Position numbers and translations under genes: made by a program
The notes under the pieces: generated by a model
What the model saw: only the letters and a program-made list of their open reading frames with translations
Database searches by the model: none
Told to the model about the DNA's origin: nothing
From: Streptomyces sp. NBC_01260
GTDB lineage: Bacteria > Actinomycetota > Actinomycetes > Streptomycetales > Streptomycetaceae
DNA length: 64,000 nucleotides
Assembly: GCF_036226405.1 (NCBI RefSeq)
Contig: NZ_CP108464.1
Coordinates: forward strand, 8,246,001-8,310,000
Direction: 5' to 3'
Shown here: in pieces, positions 30,668 through 39,461 of the stretch
Numbering within the stretch: position 1 is the first letter of the stretch
Layout of the letters: every line of letters begins with the position of its first letter

Positions 30668-31672
30668 ATGCTCATATCGAACCGCCCCGGACCGGGCCTC
30701 CGCTCGCTGAGCCGTTCACGTCGCGGATACGCCCTCGCGGCCGCGCTCACCGCGGCGGTGTGCGGGGCAGCGGCGCCGGCCGCGGCCGGGATGGCGTCCC
30801 CCACCGCACCGGGCGAGGACGGAGGCGTCAGGCCCACGGTGGTGCTGGTGCACGGCGCGTTCGCCGACGCGTCGAGCTGGAACGGCGTCGCCGAGCGTCT
30901 GCAGCGTCGCGGATACACCGTCGTCGCCCCGGCCAATCCACTGCGCGGGCTGGCAGTCGACTCCGCCAGTACGGCCGAGGTGCTCAGGCGGATCGCCGGC
31001 CCGATCGTCCTGGTCGGCCACGCCTACGGTGGTGCGGTCATCAGCAGCGCGGCGGCAGGCAACCCACAGGTCAGGTCGTTGGTCTACATATCCGCGTTCA
31101 TGCCGGACAGGGGCGAGGCACTCGGCCCGCTCGGCTCCCGGTTCCCGGGCAGCGAGCTGGGTACGGCGCTCAGACGCATGCCCGTCCGAAACGCGGACGG
31201 CGGCCAGGGCACCGACCTCTACATCCAGGACAGCAAGTTCCATGACATCGCTGCCGCCGACCGGCCCACGGCCTCAGCCGCGGTGATGGCAGCCTCCCAA
31301 CGCCCCGTGAGCACTTCGGTATTCGAGGAGAAGGCCACGGCAGCGGCCTGGCGAACCCTTCCGTCCTGGGTGCTGGTCGCCGGCCGGGACAAGGTCATCG
31401 CCCCCGATCTGGAACGCTTTCAGGCCAGGCGTGCCCACGCGCACACCATCGAGGTGAACTCCTCGCACATGGCCATGGTCTCCCGCCCCGAGACGGTCAC
31501 CCGCCTCATCCTCGCCGCTGCCGGTGACCCCTCGACCGCGGACGGGCCGCTCGCCTCGACGGGAGCCAGGACGCTGGTGCTCGCGGTGATCGGGAGCGCC
31601 GCGGGACTGACGGTGTTCGTGGGCGGCGGCCTGGTGGCGGCCGCACGCGTACGCAGCGGCTTCGGACGCTGA
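30668..31672 (+). CDS. Cell-wall-anchored alpha/beta-hydrolase-fold protein lacking the nucleophile Ser
   Basis: 334 aa. N-terminal signal peptide (RRGYALAAALTAAVCGAAAPAAAG). The hydrolase fold is clear (VVLVHGAFADASSWNGVAE; AGRDKVIAPD with the acid; NSSHMAMVSRPE with the His). The nucleophile elbow reads VGHAYGGAV: Ala119 replaces the expected Ser. The C-terminus is a class-E sortase signal: LASTG at 295-299, a hydrophobic helix and a short Arg-containing tail. It should therefore be attached to peptidoglycan and may bind rather than hydrolyse its ligand. Confidence 0.8.
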   Translation: MLISNRPGPGLRSLSRSRRGYALAAALTAAVCGAAAPAAAGMASPTAPGEDGGVRPTVVLVHGAFADASSWNGVAERLQRRGYTVVAPANPLRGLAVDSASTAEVLRRIAGPIVLVGHAYGGAVISSAAAGNPQVRSLVYISAFMPDRGEALGPLGSRFPGSELGTALRRMPVRNADGGQGTDLYIQDSKFHDIAAADRPTASAAVMAASQRPVSTSVFEEKATAAAWRTLPSWVLVAGRDKVIAPDLERFQARRAHAHTIEVNSSHMAMVSRPETVTRLILAAAGDPSTADGPLASTGARTLVLAVIGSAAGLTVFVGGGLVAAARVRSGFGR

Positions 31673-31808
31673 CACCGCCGCTGACACCACCCGGCGCGAC
31701 ACGTCGGCCGGGGTGGGATTTCAGGGCGGCCGATGCGGTTGAAGCCATGATGAGGAACTGCGGCCGATGAAGTGTCACGGCCGGATCGTCGACGATGGGA
31801 CAGAAGTC

Positions 31809-32255
31809 ATGCCTCTCCAGGGTGAGTACGAGCCGAGCCCCGCCCAGTGGGTTCGGGACCAGGTCGAGCAGTACGAGAGTTCAGGCGGAACGGAGGGGAC
31901 GACGATGCGGGACATGCCCGTCATCATTCTGACCACCCGGGGAGCCAAGAGCGGGAAGATCCGCAAGACGCCGCTCATGCGCGTCGAGCACAACGGGGCA
32001 TACGCCGTGGTCGCCTCACAGGGCGGAGCCCCGAAGCACCCGGTCTGGTACCACAACCTGACCGCCCACCCGCGCGCCGAACTGCAGGACGGGCCGGTCC
32101 GCCAGGACATGAACGTCCGGGAGGTGACCGGGGACGAGAAGGCGATCTGGTGGGAACGCGCTGTCGAGGCGTTTCCCGACTACGCCGACTACCAGAAGAA
32201 GACGGACCGGCAGATCCCGGTCCTCGTCCTGGAACCGGCGGAGACCGACCACTGA
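31809..32255 (+). CDS. Deazaflavin (F420)-dependent nitroreductase-family protein
   Basis: 148 aa from ATG 31809. Family pattern of Ddn/DUF385-like proteins: [33 protein letters not shown], then [22 protein letters not shown] and a C-terminal [22 protein letters not shown]. Split-barrel fold binding F420 or a related flavin; reduces enones or nitro compounds. Single gene with a hairpin after it. Confidence 0.85.
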   Translation: MPLQGEYEPSPAQWVRDQVEQYESSGGTEGTTMRDMPVIILTTRGAKSGKIRKTPLMRVEHNGAYAVVASQGGAPKHPVWYHNLTAHPRAELQDGPVRQDMNVREVTGDEKAIWWERAVEAFPDYADYQKKTDRQIPVLVLEPAETDH

Positions 32256-32308
32256 TCAGTCCGGCACGGTAGGAGGACGAGCCGTCGCCGTACCGCTGAG
32301 CGCGCCTC

Positions 32309-32346
32309 GGAGGCTCCACCGGTTCCCTTGGAACGGTGGGGCCTCC
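32309..32346 (+). terminator. Terminator after the F420-type gene
   Basis: GGAGGC pairs with GCCTCC and an inner stem of CCACCG with CGGTGG continues to a short loop. Confidence 0.6.
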
Positions 32347-32506
32347 GGCTGTCTCTCCGGCCGGCCGGGAACAACTGCTCAGCAGCCCCGCACGCAACGG
32401 CGGACACGGCCGGGCGATGAGCTGCTATGGGGCAGGGGACGCGGCGGGATACTCTCCAGCACGGCCCCTTGAGGTGCGGGGCCGAGTGGGAAGGATCCAG
32501 AACCTG

Positions 32507-32905
32507 ATGACAGACAATTCCTACCTGGTCGCGTTCGTCCGGGCGCGTCTCGACGAGGAAGAAGAGATCGCACGAGTGGCCGGGGGCGAGGGGTGGCGGT
32601 GTCCGGCCGAGGTGCCGGGCGAGATCCACGACCGGACCGGCGCGATCGCGTTCAGCCTGAGGACGCACGGCTACAACCACCACATCGCCCGGCAGGATCC
32701 CGCGCGAACCATTCAGCGCATCGAGACGAGCCGCGTTCTCCTGGACGAGTACGCGGAGGTCGCCGAACTGGACACCGACCGTCCCGACCGGGACTTCGCC
32801 TCGGGGCGTGCCTTCGGGCTGGGGTTCGTGGTCCGGCAGATGGCCGCGGAGCACGCGGGGCACCCCGACTACCAGGTGAAGTGGCTCCCGCGGTTCACGC
32901 AGTAG
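32507..32905 (+). CDS. DUF6221 family protein
   Basis: 132 aa from ATG 32507; GGAAGG lies 13 bp upstream. The start (YLVAFVRARLDEEEEIARVA) and middle (HHIARQDPARTIQRIETSRVLLDEY) match the Streptomyces DUF6221 pattern, small cytosolic proteins found in accessory and integrative elements. Function unknown. Confidence 0.75.
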   Translation: MTDNSYLVAFVRARLDEEEEIARVAGGEGWRCPAEVPGEIHDRTGAIAFSLRTHGYNHHIARQDPARTIQRIETSRVLLDEYAEVAELDTDRPDRDFASGRAFGLGFVVRQMAAEHAGHPDYQVKWLPRFTQ

Positions 32906-33039
32906 TGCCGCGGCCCGGTTTCCGTGCGACGTACGGGCCTGGCCGGCGCACGCCGGCCGGGCCGCCGATCCGGCCGGCCGCCCCCGCCCGTATCCACCGC
33001 ACCCCTCGAACGGCCGCCGCCGGATCTCACGAGGCGCGC

Positions 33040-33228
33040 TCAGAGGGGATTCATGCCGCCGTCACCCTTGGTGCTCACCTGATCACTCCGCTCCTTGAGG
33101 CGGCGCGCCTTGTCCTGGAGCCGCTCCCGCTCCTGTGGGTCGGAGGCCCGCTCGGCCGCCTCCTGCATTTCCTGCGCCTTGGCGCGAATACGCTCGGCGC
33201 GGCCTCCGGATTCATCCGCAACGCTCAT
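33040..33228 (-). CDS. DUF6381 family small helical protein
   Basis: 62 aa from ATG 33228 with AGGAGT 4 bp upstream. Highly charged, almost entirely helical (RAERIRAKAQEMQEAAERAS, ERERLQDKARRLKERSDQV). Such proteins are common in Streptomyces and have no known function. Confidence 0.75.
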   Translation of the reverse strand: MSVADESGGRAERIRAKAQEMQEAAERASDPQERERLQDKARRLKERSDQVSTKGDGGMNPL

Positions 33229-33424
33229 GATCACTCCTGGATCTCGGGGGAGAGCCGACGCCACCAGCGAATCAGCGCTCCCGCGTACCTGCATCTCGAA
33301 CGGTGACCGACTGCTACGGGTACGCGGCGGGCGAGTATGCCGCCGGGGCGAAAACCACCCGCCCGGTGTCGTGGTTGTTCAAGACGGTCCGGACGAACGC
33401 TCCTGGGCTCGCAGCACGGGAAAC

Positions 33425-33745
33425 ATGGTTCTGCTGACGGGTGTCCTGCCCAAGGCCGGTGATGTCATCGAGGGCGTGGGCGCCGACCAGTTGGGCCTCC
33501 GGACCGTCATGGGGCACCTGACGCATGGCTGGGACCTGGCGACCGCCACGGGGCAGCCGATTCCGTTCACCGAGCAGGAGGCCATGGAGACACTCGCCCG
33601 GGCGGAGGCCACTCTGCCACCGCAGTACCGGGGCGAGCACATGCCCTTCGGCCCCATCGTTCCCGTGGCCGAGAACGCTTCGGCCGTCGACCGGATGGTG
33701 GCATCCATGGGGCGTGAGCCGGGGCCGGCGCCGAGGAATTCCTGA
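33425..33745 (+). pseudogene. Internally deleted TIGR03086 (maleylpyruvate-isomerase-like/DinB) gene
   Basis: The frame begins like the N-terminus of these proteins (LPKAGDVIEGVGADQLGLRT) but jumps straight to the C-terminal HGWDLATATGQPIPF segment and the FGPIVPVAENASAVDRMVASMGR end. The normal middle with the WDV/NH metal motif is missing. The 106-aa frame is open but cannot form the four-helix metal site, so it is probably a deletion relic. Confidence 0.55.
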
Positions 33746-33840
33746 ACCGGTGCGCCACGGCGAGCACGGCGGGACAGCGGGCCGGGCCGGGCGGTGGTCG
33801 GGGCACCCGCCGAAATGGCGTACGGTGGTGATCACAACGA

Positions 33841-33914
33841 CGCGGGGTGGAGCAGCTCGGTAGCTCGCTGGGCTCATAACCCAGAGGTCGCAGGTTCAAA
33901 TCCTGTCCCCGCTA
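33841..33914 (+). tRNA. Initiator tRNA-fMet (CAU)
   Basis: A complete cloverleaf with acceptor GCGGGG/CCCCGC, position 1 C unpaired with position 72 U, and an anticodon stem with three G-C pairs around CTCATAA; these are initiator features. The T arm reads GCAGG-TTCAAAT-CCTGT. CCA is not encoded (CTACTT follows). Anticodon CAT at about 33875-33877. Confidence 0.93.
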
Positions 33915-33921
33915 CTTTCGA

Positions 33922-33957
33922 AGCAGGGCCCGGAACCATACGGTTCCGGGCTCTGCT
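33922..33957 (+). terminator. Terminator after tRNA-fMet
   Basis: A 16-bp stem (33922-33937 with 33942-33957, one G-U pair) with a 4-nt loop, 8 bp after the tRNA. Confidence 0.75.
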
Positions 33958-34085
33958 GGTTTCTGCCGTCGGCCGTCGCGGCTTCGGACGGCCTGCCGGC
34001 CAGTCGGCCCGGCCGCGGCGCATGTGCTGATCAACAACACCGACGCGTTCACCGCTCTCTTTGCCCGGCCGATGGCCCGGCCGGG

Positions 34086-34370
34086 TCACCGCTGGGACGA
34101 CCGGCTACCGACGACGGGCAGGAGCTTGTCGTGGCTCTTGCTGCCGGGGGTGGCGGTGCAGAGAAGGAGGGCCTGTGCCTGGTTGGCGTCGTGGAGAACC
34201 TGGCACTGGAGTTCCAGGACACCGAAGTCAGCGTGCTGGATGCGCCTGCGATCCCCTTCACGGCGCACGCCGGTCCCGTGCGCTTTCCACGGGGCGGCGA
34301 ACTCCTCGCTCTCCGCGCGCAGGCGTCCACCACCTCGGCGACGCGGGGGTCGGCTCCGCATGGCGTCCCT
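34086..34370 (-). pseudogene. Remnant of an XRE/MmyB-type regulator (ligand-binding domain only, frameshifted)
   Basis: Minus-strand frames read ADPRVAEVVDACARR and then, after a frameshift, LRAESEEFAAPWKAHGTGVRR, HADFGVLELQCQVLHDANQAQ and ALLLCTATPGSKS. This is the end of the MmyB-like ligand-binding domain found in Streptomyces helix-turn-helix regulators. The HTH half is missing and the MerR gene ends where it would be. Confidence 0.55.
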
Positions 34371-34749
34371 AGTCCGCAGGATCAGGGGCGATCCTGTCCG
34401 CCGCGGTGTCGATGACCTGCTCCAGGACTTCACGGGAGCGGAGCAGGTCGTCGACCGTCCGGTCGATCCGGTCCCGCTCGGCGGTGAGTTCGGCGACCAG
34501 TTCCGGGGTGGCGCGCACCGAGGGGCCGCCGTCCTCGTCCCGCATGCACGGCAGGATCCGCACGATCCTTGAGCTGTGCAGCCCGGCTGCGTAGAGCTCC
34601 TGGATGCGGATGACGCGATCGACGGCGCCGTCGGAAAAGTCCCGGTGGCCGCCGGGCGTCCGATTCGCTGCCAGCAGGCCCTGTTCCTCGTAGTAGCGCA
34701 GTGAGCGCTCGCTGACACCTGTGCGTGACGCCAGTTCCCCGATGCGCAT
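34369..34749 (-). CDS. MerR-family transcriptional regulator
   Basis: 126 aa from ATG 34749. Winged-helix MerR domain at residues 1-70 (MRIGELASRTGVSERSLRYYEEQGLL, GGHRDFSDGAVDRVIRIQELY) and a C-terminal dimerisation helix (ELVAELTAERDRIDRTVDDLL). The single Cys is in RILPCMRDEDGG. It faces the old-yellow-enzyme gene divergently over 53 bp containing a MerR-like operator with a 20-bp promoter spacer, so it very probably controls that gene, sensing an electrophile or oxidant. Confidence 0.85.
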   Translation of the reverse strand: MRIGELASRTGVSERSLRYYEEQGLLAANRTPGGHRDFSDGAVDRVIRIQELYAAGLHSSRIVRILPCMRDEDGGPSVRATPELVAELTAERDRIDRTVDDLLRSREVLEQVIDTAADRIAPDPAD

Positions 34750-34764
34750 GCCTCACCTCATGAC

Positions 34765-34796
34765 TTGAACCTGACATCAATGTCACGTTCTACGTT
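34765..34796 (+). promoter_or_regulatory. MerR-type promoter with 20-bp spacer and inverted repeat
   Basis: TTGAAC (34765-34770) and TACGTT (34791-34796) are separated by 20 bp. GAACcTGACA and TGTCAcGTTC form an inverted repeat (one mismatch) that ends exactly at the -10 box. Long-spacer promoters of this kind are what MerR proteins untwist to activate. The predicted start lies at or next to ATG 34803, so the mRNA may be leaderless. Confidence 0.7.
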
Positions 34797-34802
34797 ACCG
34801 GC

Positions 34803-35915
34803 ATGACGAACACACAGCAGGCCCCCGCCGTTTCCCGGCTCTTCGAGACCGCCCGCCTCGGCAACCTGGAACTGTCCAGCCGACTGGTGATGGCGCCGCT
34901 GACCCGTAACCGCGCCGGGGCCGACGGGGTCCCGGGCGAACTGATGGTCACCCACTACGCGCAGCGCGCCTCGGCCGGTCTGATCATCGCCGAGGCCACG
35001 ACGCCGAACGCCGTCGGCCGGACCTACCCACACATCCCCGGCATCCATGAGTCCACGCAGATCTCCGGCTGGCGTCGGGTCACCGACGCGGTGCGCGCCG
35101 CTTCCGGCAGCCGGATGTTTCTCCAGTTGCAGCACGGCGGCCGGGTCGGCCATCCCGACACCAGCGGCCACATCCCGCTCGCCCCGTCCGTCGTACGGTT
35201 CCCCGAGGCGCTGCACACCCCGAGCGGGCTGCAGAGCGCCGTCGCGCCCCGTGAGATGACGGTCCGGGACATCAGGTCCACCATCGCCGACTTCGCCACC
35301 GCCGCCCGAAACGCCGTCGAGGCCGGCTTCGACGGTGTGGAGGTGCACTCCGCCAACGGCCATCTGCTGCACCAGTTCCTGGCGAAGAACACCAACCGCC
35401 GGACCGACGGGTGGGGCGGACCGGTGGAGGGGCGGATCCGGTTCACCACCGAGGTGGTCCAAGCCGTCGCCGAAGCCATCGGCCCGGACAGGGTCGGCGT
35501 ACGGATCTCGCCCGGACTGGGTGTCAACAGCATCGAGGAGGGCGACACCGAGGACATCTACCGGGCGCTTCTTCCCGCCCTCGCGCGCATCGACCCGGCC
35601 TGTCTGCACCTGATCCACGCAGACCCGGACAGCGCGCCCTTCGCGGAGATCCGCAAGGCCTGGCCCGGCACGCTGATGGCCAACCCGGTGCTCTCCCGCG
35701 AGGAGGTCGCGGCCGACGGCGGCAAGCGCAAGGGCGAGCGCCTGCTGGCCGAGGGCGCCGACCTGATCGCGCTGGGCCGGGGCTTTCTCGCCAACCCCGA
35801 TCTCGTCGAGAGGCTGCGTACGGGCGCGCCACTCAACGACATCCGCCCGGAGTTCCTGATGCACGTGCACGGGGCGGAGGGATACAACGACTACCCCTCG
35901 CTGGACCGGCCGTGA
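34803..35915 (+). CDS. Old yellow enzyme family alkene reductase
   Basis: 370 aa from ATG 34803. FMN barrel with typical OYE segments: LVMAPLTRNRA, AEATTPNAVGRTYPHIPGI, MFLQLQHGGRVGHPD, FDGVEVHSANGHLLHQFL (the substrate-binding H/N pair), TDGWGGPVEGRIRF, and ALGRGFLANPDLVERL. It reduces activated C=C bonds of enones and maleimides with NAD(P)H. Divergent from its probable MerR regulator. Confidence 0.9.
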   Translation: MTNTQQAPAVSRLFETARLGNLELSSRLVMAPLTRNRAGADGVPGELMVTHYAQRASAGLIIAEATTPNAVGRTYPHIPGIHESTQISGWRRVTDAVRAASGSRMFLQLQHGGRVGHPDTSGHIPLAPSVVRFPEALHTPSGLQSAVAPREMTVRDIRSTIADFATAARNAVEAGFDGVEVHSANGHLLHQFLAKNTNRRTDGWGGPVEGRIRFTTEVVQAVAEAIGPDRVGVRISPGLGVNSIEEGDTEDIYRALLPALARIDPACLHLIHADPDSAPFAEIRKAWPGTLMANPVLSREEVAADGGKRKGERLLAEGADLIALGRGFLANPDLVERLRTGAPLNDIRPEFLMHVHGAEGYNDYPSLDRP

Positions 35916-35931
35916 ACCCGTGCGGACCGGA

Positions 35932-36640
35932 TCACGGCTGCTCTTCACAACGGGCGCCGGCGGCCCGGGGCTCAGGGCCGCGGAAGGTGTTGCGACAGGC
36001 CCGTGGCGGGACACCCAGCGTGGCCTGGAAGTGCGGGCGCAGCGAAGCACCGGTCCCGAAGCCGGACTCGGCTGCGATCTGGTCGACCGCGAGATCCGTC
36101 TCCTCCAGTAGCTGCATCGCTCGTTGAAGGCGTTGCTGGGCGAGCCACTGGCCGGGTGTGGTCCCGCACTCCTGACGGAACCGCCGGTTGAAGAACCGCA
36201 CACTCATCGACGCGGTGCCGGCGAGCTCCCGCAAGGAGAGGGGGCGTCCGAGGTTGTTCAAGAGCGGGCATCCGGGCGGCAGCGGTCGAGGAGTCGCTGG
36301 GGCCCGCGACGGGGCCCTGGATGTACTGGGCCTGCCCTCCCTCGCGGTGCGGAGGTGCGACCTCGGAGCGGGCGACCGCGCTGGCCACCGAAGCGCCGTG
36401 ATCGGTACGGATCATGTGCAGACGCAGGTCGGCACCGCTTGCCACGCAGTGCGTGGTGGTCCGCCGCCCGGCGAGCGGACCCGCCGCGGCGAGGACGAAG
36501 GAGCCGGTGCAGATGGACGCGATCCGGCAGTGCGCCGGGATGCGGTCCAGCGCCCGCTTCAGCCGAGGGTCCAGCCCGCCGCGTGTCCGGGTGCCGTAGT
36601 CCTCCTGAGCCGCGGGCACGACGACCGTGCTTGCCCACGT
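35932..36640 (-). pseudogene. Broken GlxA/AraC-type regulator
   Basis: Minus strand: part of a DJ-1/PfpI-like domain (HCRIASICTGSFVLAAAGPL) is joined by a deletion to the linker (ADLRLHMIRTDHGASVA, APHREGGQAQYI), followed by a frameshift near 36260 and an intact AraC HTH pair (LSLRELAGTASMSVRFFNRRF, PGQWLAQQRLQRAMQLLEET, VDQIAAESGFGTGASLR). The N-terminus and the rest of the sensor domain are missing. Not expected to be functional. Confidence 0.7.
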
Positions 36641-36781
36641 CCCCTAGGTACCTACGACACGGTGTGGATCACCCTCGGAGCCCTCTGCCCATGGCCGCGC
36701 CGCTCTCCCTCGTCATCCCCGAGTGCTGTCACCCAGGGATCGCCGGCCGGTGGCGAGGCTGCCGCGCCCGGAGCCGATCCG

Positions 36782-37354
36782 TCAGCGCAGGTCGAGCCGC
36801 ATCAGGATCCGGGGATGACCGGCGAGCACCGAGGTGGTGTCGGCGGCGTGGGTGAACCCGGCGCGCTCGAAGTTCTTCCGGAGCCCGGCGTACGCCATCG
36901 TCAAGTCGACCTTGGCGTCACCGTTGTCGAGGGGATACGCCTCGATCGCCGGTGCGCCCTGGGCGCGGGCGAACTCCACCGCACCCGCGATCAGCGCGTG
37001 CGAGATCCCCTTCTTGCGGTGACCGGGGCGCACACGGACGCACCAGAGGGACCAGACCGGCAGGTCGTCGACGTGCGGAATCCTACGGCTGTGAGCGAAC
37101 GAGGTGTGCGAGCGCGGAGCCACGGCGGCCCAGCCGACCGGTTCCCCGCCGTCGTGGGCCAGTACCCCCGGAGGGGGCTGCTCACGGCACAACTCGGCGA
37201 CGTACTCACCTCGGGCCGTCCCTCGAAGCTCGTTGTTGAGCTTCGAGGGGATCCGGTGGCTCAGGCACCAGCAGACGTTGGACCCGGGCGACTTCGGGCC
37301 GAGCAGCGTACGGACATCCCCGAAGACCGAAGCCGGGCGAACTTCAATGGTCAT
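36782..37354 (-). CDS. GNAT N-acetyltransferase
   Basis: 190 aa from ATG 37354. Acetyl-CoA-binding motif in LWCVRVRPGHRKKGISHALIAGAV (Q/R-x-x-G-x-G/A pattern) with following EAYPLD and AYAGLRKNFERAGF (motif B). A Cys-containing N-terminal segment (GSNVCWCLSHR) is typical of one actinobacterial GNAT subfamily. Substrate unknown. Confidence 0.8.
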   Translation of the reverse strand: MTIEVRPASVFGDVRTLLGPKSPGSNVCWCLSHRIPSKLNNELRGTARGEYVAELCREQPPPGVLAHDGGEPVGWAAVAPRSHTSFAHSRRIPHVDDLPVWSLWCVRVRPGHRKKGISHALIAGAVEFARAQGAPAIEAYPLDNGDAKVDLTMAYAGLRKNFERAGFTHAADTTSVLAGHPRILMRLDLR

Positions 37355-37449
37355 GCCACCACAGTGCCACGGGCCGTGTGACGAGGCTGCCGTGCAGCGC
37401 CGCGGCTCAACACTCCGGCGGCCCGGACTCCCGTGCGCGGGGCCGGCCG

Positions 37450-38193
37450 TCAGCGGGGCTGATGCGTTCCTGGGGTGTGCCCGAAGGCGCGGCGGAAGAC
37501 ATCGATGAACGCGCTGGCGGACGACCAGCCGCACCGATGGGCCACGGTGGTCACCTGGATGTTCTCGGCAAGCAGGACCAGGGCGTGGTACAGGCGCAGT
37601 TGGGTGCGCCACTGCGGGAACGTCATACCGAGATCGGACTTGAAGAGGCGGGAGAGGGTGCGGTCGCTGGCGCCGACCTCCCTGCCCAGGGCCGCAAGGG
37701 TGCGGTCATCGGCCGGATTGGTGCGCAGGATTTCGCACACCGCCCTCAGCCGAGGGGTGGTCGGGGTGGGCAGGTGCAGGGGCTCCTGGGGTGAGGCCCG
37801 CAACTGGTCGAGCAACACGGCCCGCAGCCTGCCGCGTTCAGGGGATTCGTCGTACGGGGTGCGCGTGTGGACGAGGATCAGTTCACGAAGGAGGGGGCCG
37901 ACCGTCAGTACGGTCGGCTCGTCCAGGCCGAGCGGATTGTCACTCGCGGGCAGGCCGACCAGATGCAGTTCGAGTTCCCCGTGCGCCTGGTGGGCGTGCA
38001 CGGTGCCGGCCGGTACCCAGATGGCGCGTGTGCCCGGCGCGATCCACGTGCCCGTGCTGGTTGTCACGGCCAGCACGCCCCGGCCCGCGTAGACGATCTG
38101 GTGGTCGTCATGGCGGTGGGCGTCTATGGCGGCTCCGGGCGCCAGCCACTGAGTGCGGGTCGGCGCCACGGGCTCGTGGCGGATTTCCGTCAT
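37450..38193 (-). CDS. AraC-family regulator with N-terminal cupin
   Basis: 247 aa from ATG 38193. N-terminal cupin-like sensor (DAHRHDDHQIVYAGRGVLAV, WVPAGTVHAHQAHGELELH) and C-terminal HTH pair (RTLAALGREVGASDRTLSRLF, TFPQWRTQLRLYHALVLLAE, TTVAHRCGWSSASAFIDVFRRAFG). Divergent from the MFS transporter across 54 bp, the common regulator-exporter pairing. Confidence 0.85.
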   Translation of the reverse strand: MTEIRHEPVAPTRTQWLAPGAAIDAHRHDDHQIVYAGRGVLAVTTSTGTWIAPGTRAIWVPAGTVHAHQAHGELELHLVGLPASDNPLGLDEPTVLTVGPLLRELILVHTRTPYDESPERGRLRAVLLDQLRASPQEPLHLPTPTTPRLRAVCEILRTNPADDRTLAALGREVGASDRTLSRLFKSDLGMTFPQWRTQLRLYHALVLLAENIQVTTVAHRCGWSSASAFIDVFRRAFGHTPGTHQPR

Positions 38194-38247
38194 TGGCTGG
38201 CAGCATATCGGAAGCGCGTCAAGCCGCCCGGCGATGAACATGGCCAT

Positions 38248-39461
38248 GTGCCCAGGAACAAGACCATCATCATGCTGTCGGTCGGCCACGCCTGCGTGGA
38301 CATCTACCAAGGCGCTGTCGCGTCGCTCGTCCCGTTCTTCGTCGCCGAGCGCGCCTACAGCTATGCCGCGGTCTCGGGTGTCGTGCTCGCCGCGTCCCTG
38401 CTGTCCTCGGTGGCTCAACCGGTGTTCGGCGTGCTCACCGACCGCAGGGCGATGCCCTGGCTCCTGCCGGTGAGCACGCTCCTCGGCGGACTGGGTATCG
38501 CCCTGAGCTGCCTGAGCGGTTCCTACGCCTTGACGCTGACGTTCGTGGCGGTGTCCGGTGTCGGCGTCGCCGCCTACCATCCCGAGTCCGCCCGCGTAGC
38601 GCGGCTTGTCAGCGAGGGCAGCCATTCCGCGATGGGCTGGTTCTCCGTCGGCGGCAACGTCGGCTTCGCCGCCGCACCGCTCATGGTCACCGCTGTCGTC
38701 GCTTCCGGCGGTCTGCGTCTGGCGCCGCTGTTCGTGGTGCCGGCCCTCGTCGGCAGCGTCCTGTGCCTGCCCGTGCTGCGCGCGCTGGAGAAGACGGAAC
38801 GCGGTGGCTCCGGCGGTGCGGCCGGGACGGGCACCGACGACAAGCTCTCGTTCGTGAAGCTGTCGCTGGCCGTGGTCTGCCGGTCCATCGCCTTCATCGG
38901 CCTGAGCACATTCATCTCGCTCTACGTCAAGCAGCGTCTCGGCGGCGGTACGGCGGCGGGCACCGCGGCACTGTTCGTGCTCTATCTCGGCGGCGCGGTG
39001 GGCTCCGTACTGGGCGGCAGCCTGGCCGGCCGCTGGAGCCGGGTCGCCGTCGCCCGCTGGTCGTACCTCGTCTCGGTCGCCGCCGTCGCGGGGGTCGTCT
39101 TCGTACCCGGCCCGGCGATCTACGTGTTCGTGGTGCTGACCTCCGCCGGCCTGTACGTCCCCTTCTCGCTCCAGGTCACGCTCGGCCAGGACTACCTGCC
39201 CACCCGCGTCGGGACCGCCAGCGGGATCACCCTCGGGCTGACCGTCAGCATCGGCGGCCTGGCCGCCCCCCCCTCATCGGCAGTGTCGCCGACGCGACCT
39301 CCCTGCGCACCGCCCTGACCCCCCTGATCCTGATGCCCGCTCTGTGCTGGCTGCTGTTCCGCACACTGCCCGAACCCGCCGCGCCGAAGCTCTTGGCGGC
39401 GGCGCGGCAGACCGGAGACGACACGGATGCCGAACTCTCGCCCTCCCGCGATCACCGCTGA
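38248..39461 (+). pseudogene. MFS transporter (fosmidomycin-resistance type) with a frameshift in a C run
   Basis: From GTG 38248 the frame encodes about ten membrane helices (SVGHACVDIYQGAVASLVPF, then an AYHPESARVARLVSEGSHS loop typical of Fsr-like exporters). At about 39266-39273 a run of eight C shifts the frame and gives an early stop at 39318; the expected end (LIGSVADATSLRTALTPLILM, then FRTLPEPAAPKLL) continues in another frame to 39461. One base lost from nine C, or two gained on six, would explain it. Either a real phase-variable or dead gene or a homopolymer sequencing error. Confidence 0.7.

Noticed and set aside
38248..38250. ATG-initiated start for the MFS transporter
   Set aside because: ATGs nearby (38234, 38240) are in another frame; GTG 38248 is the first in-frame start before the first membrane helix.
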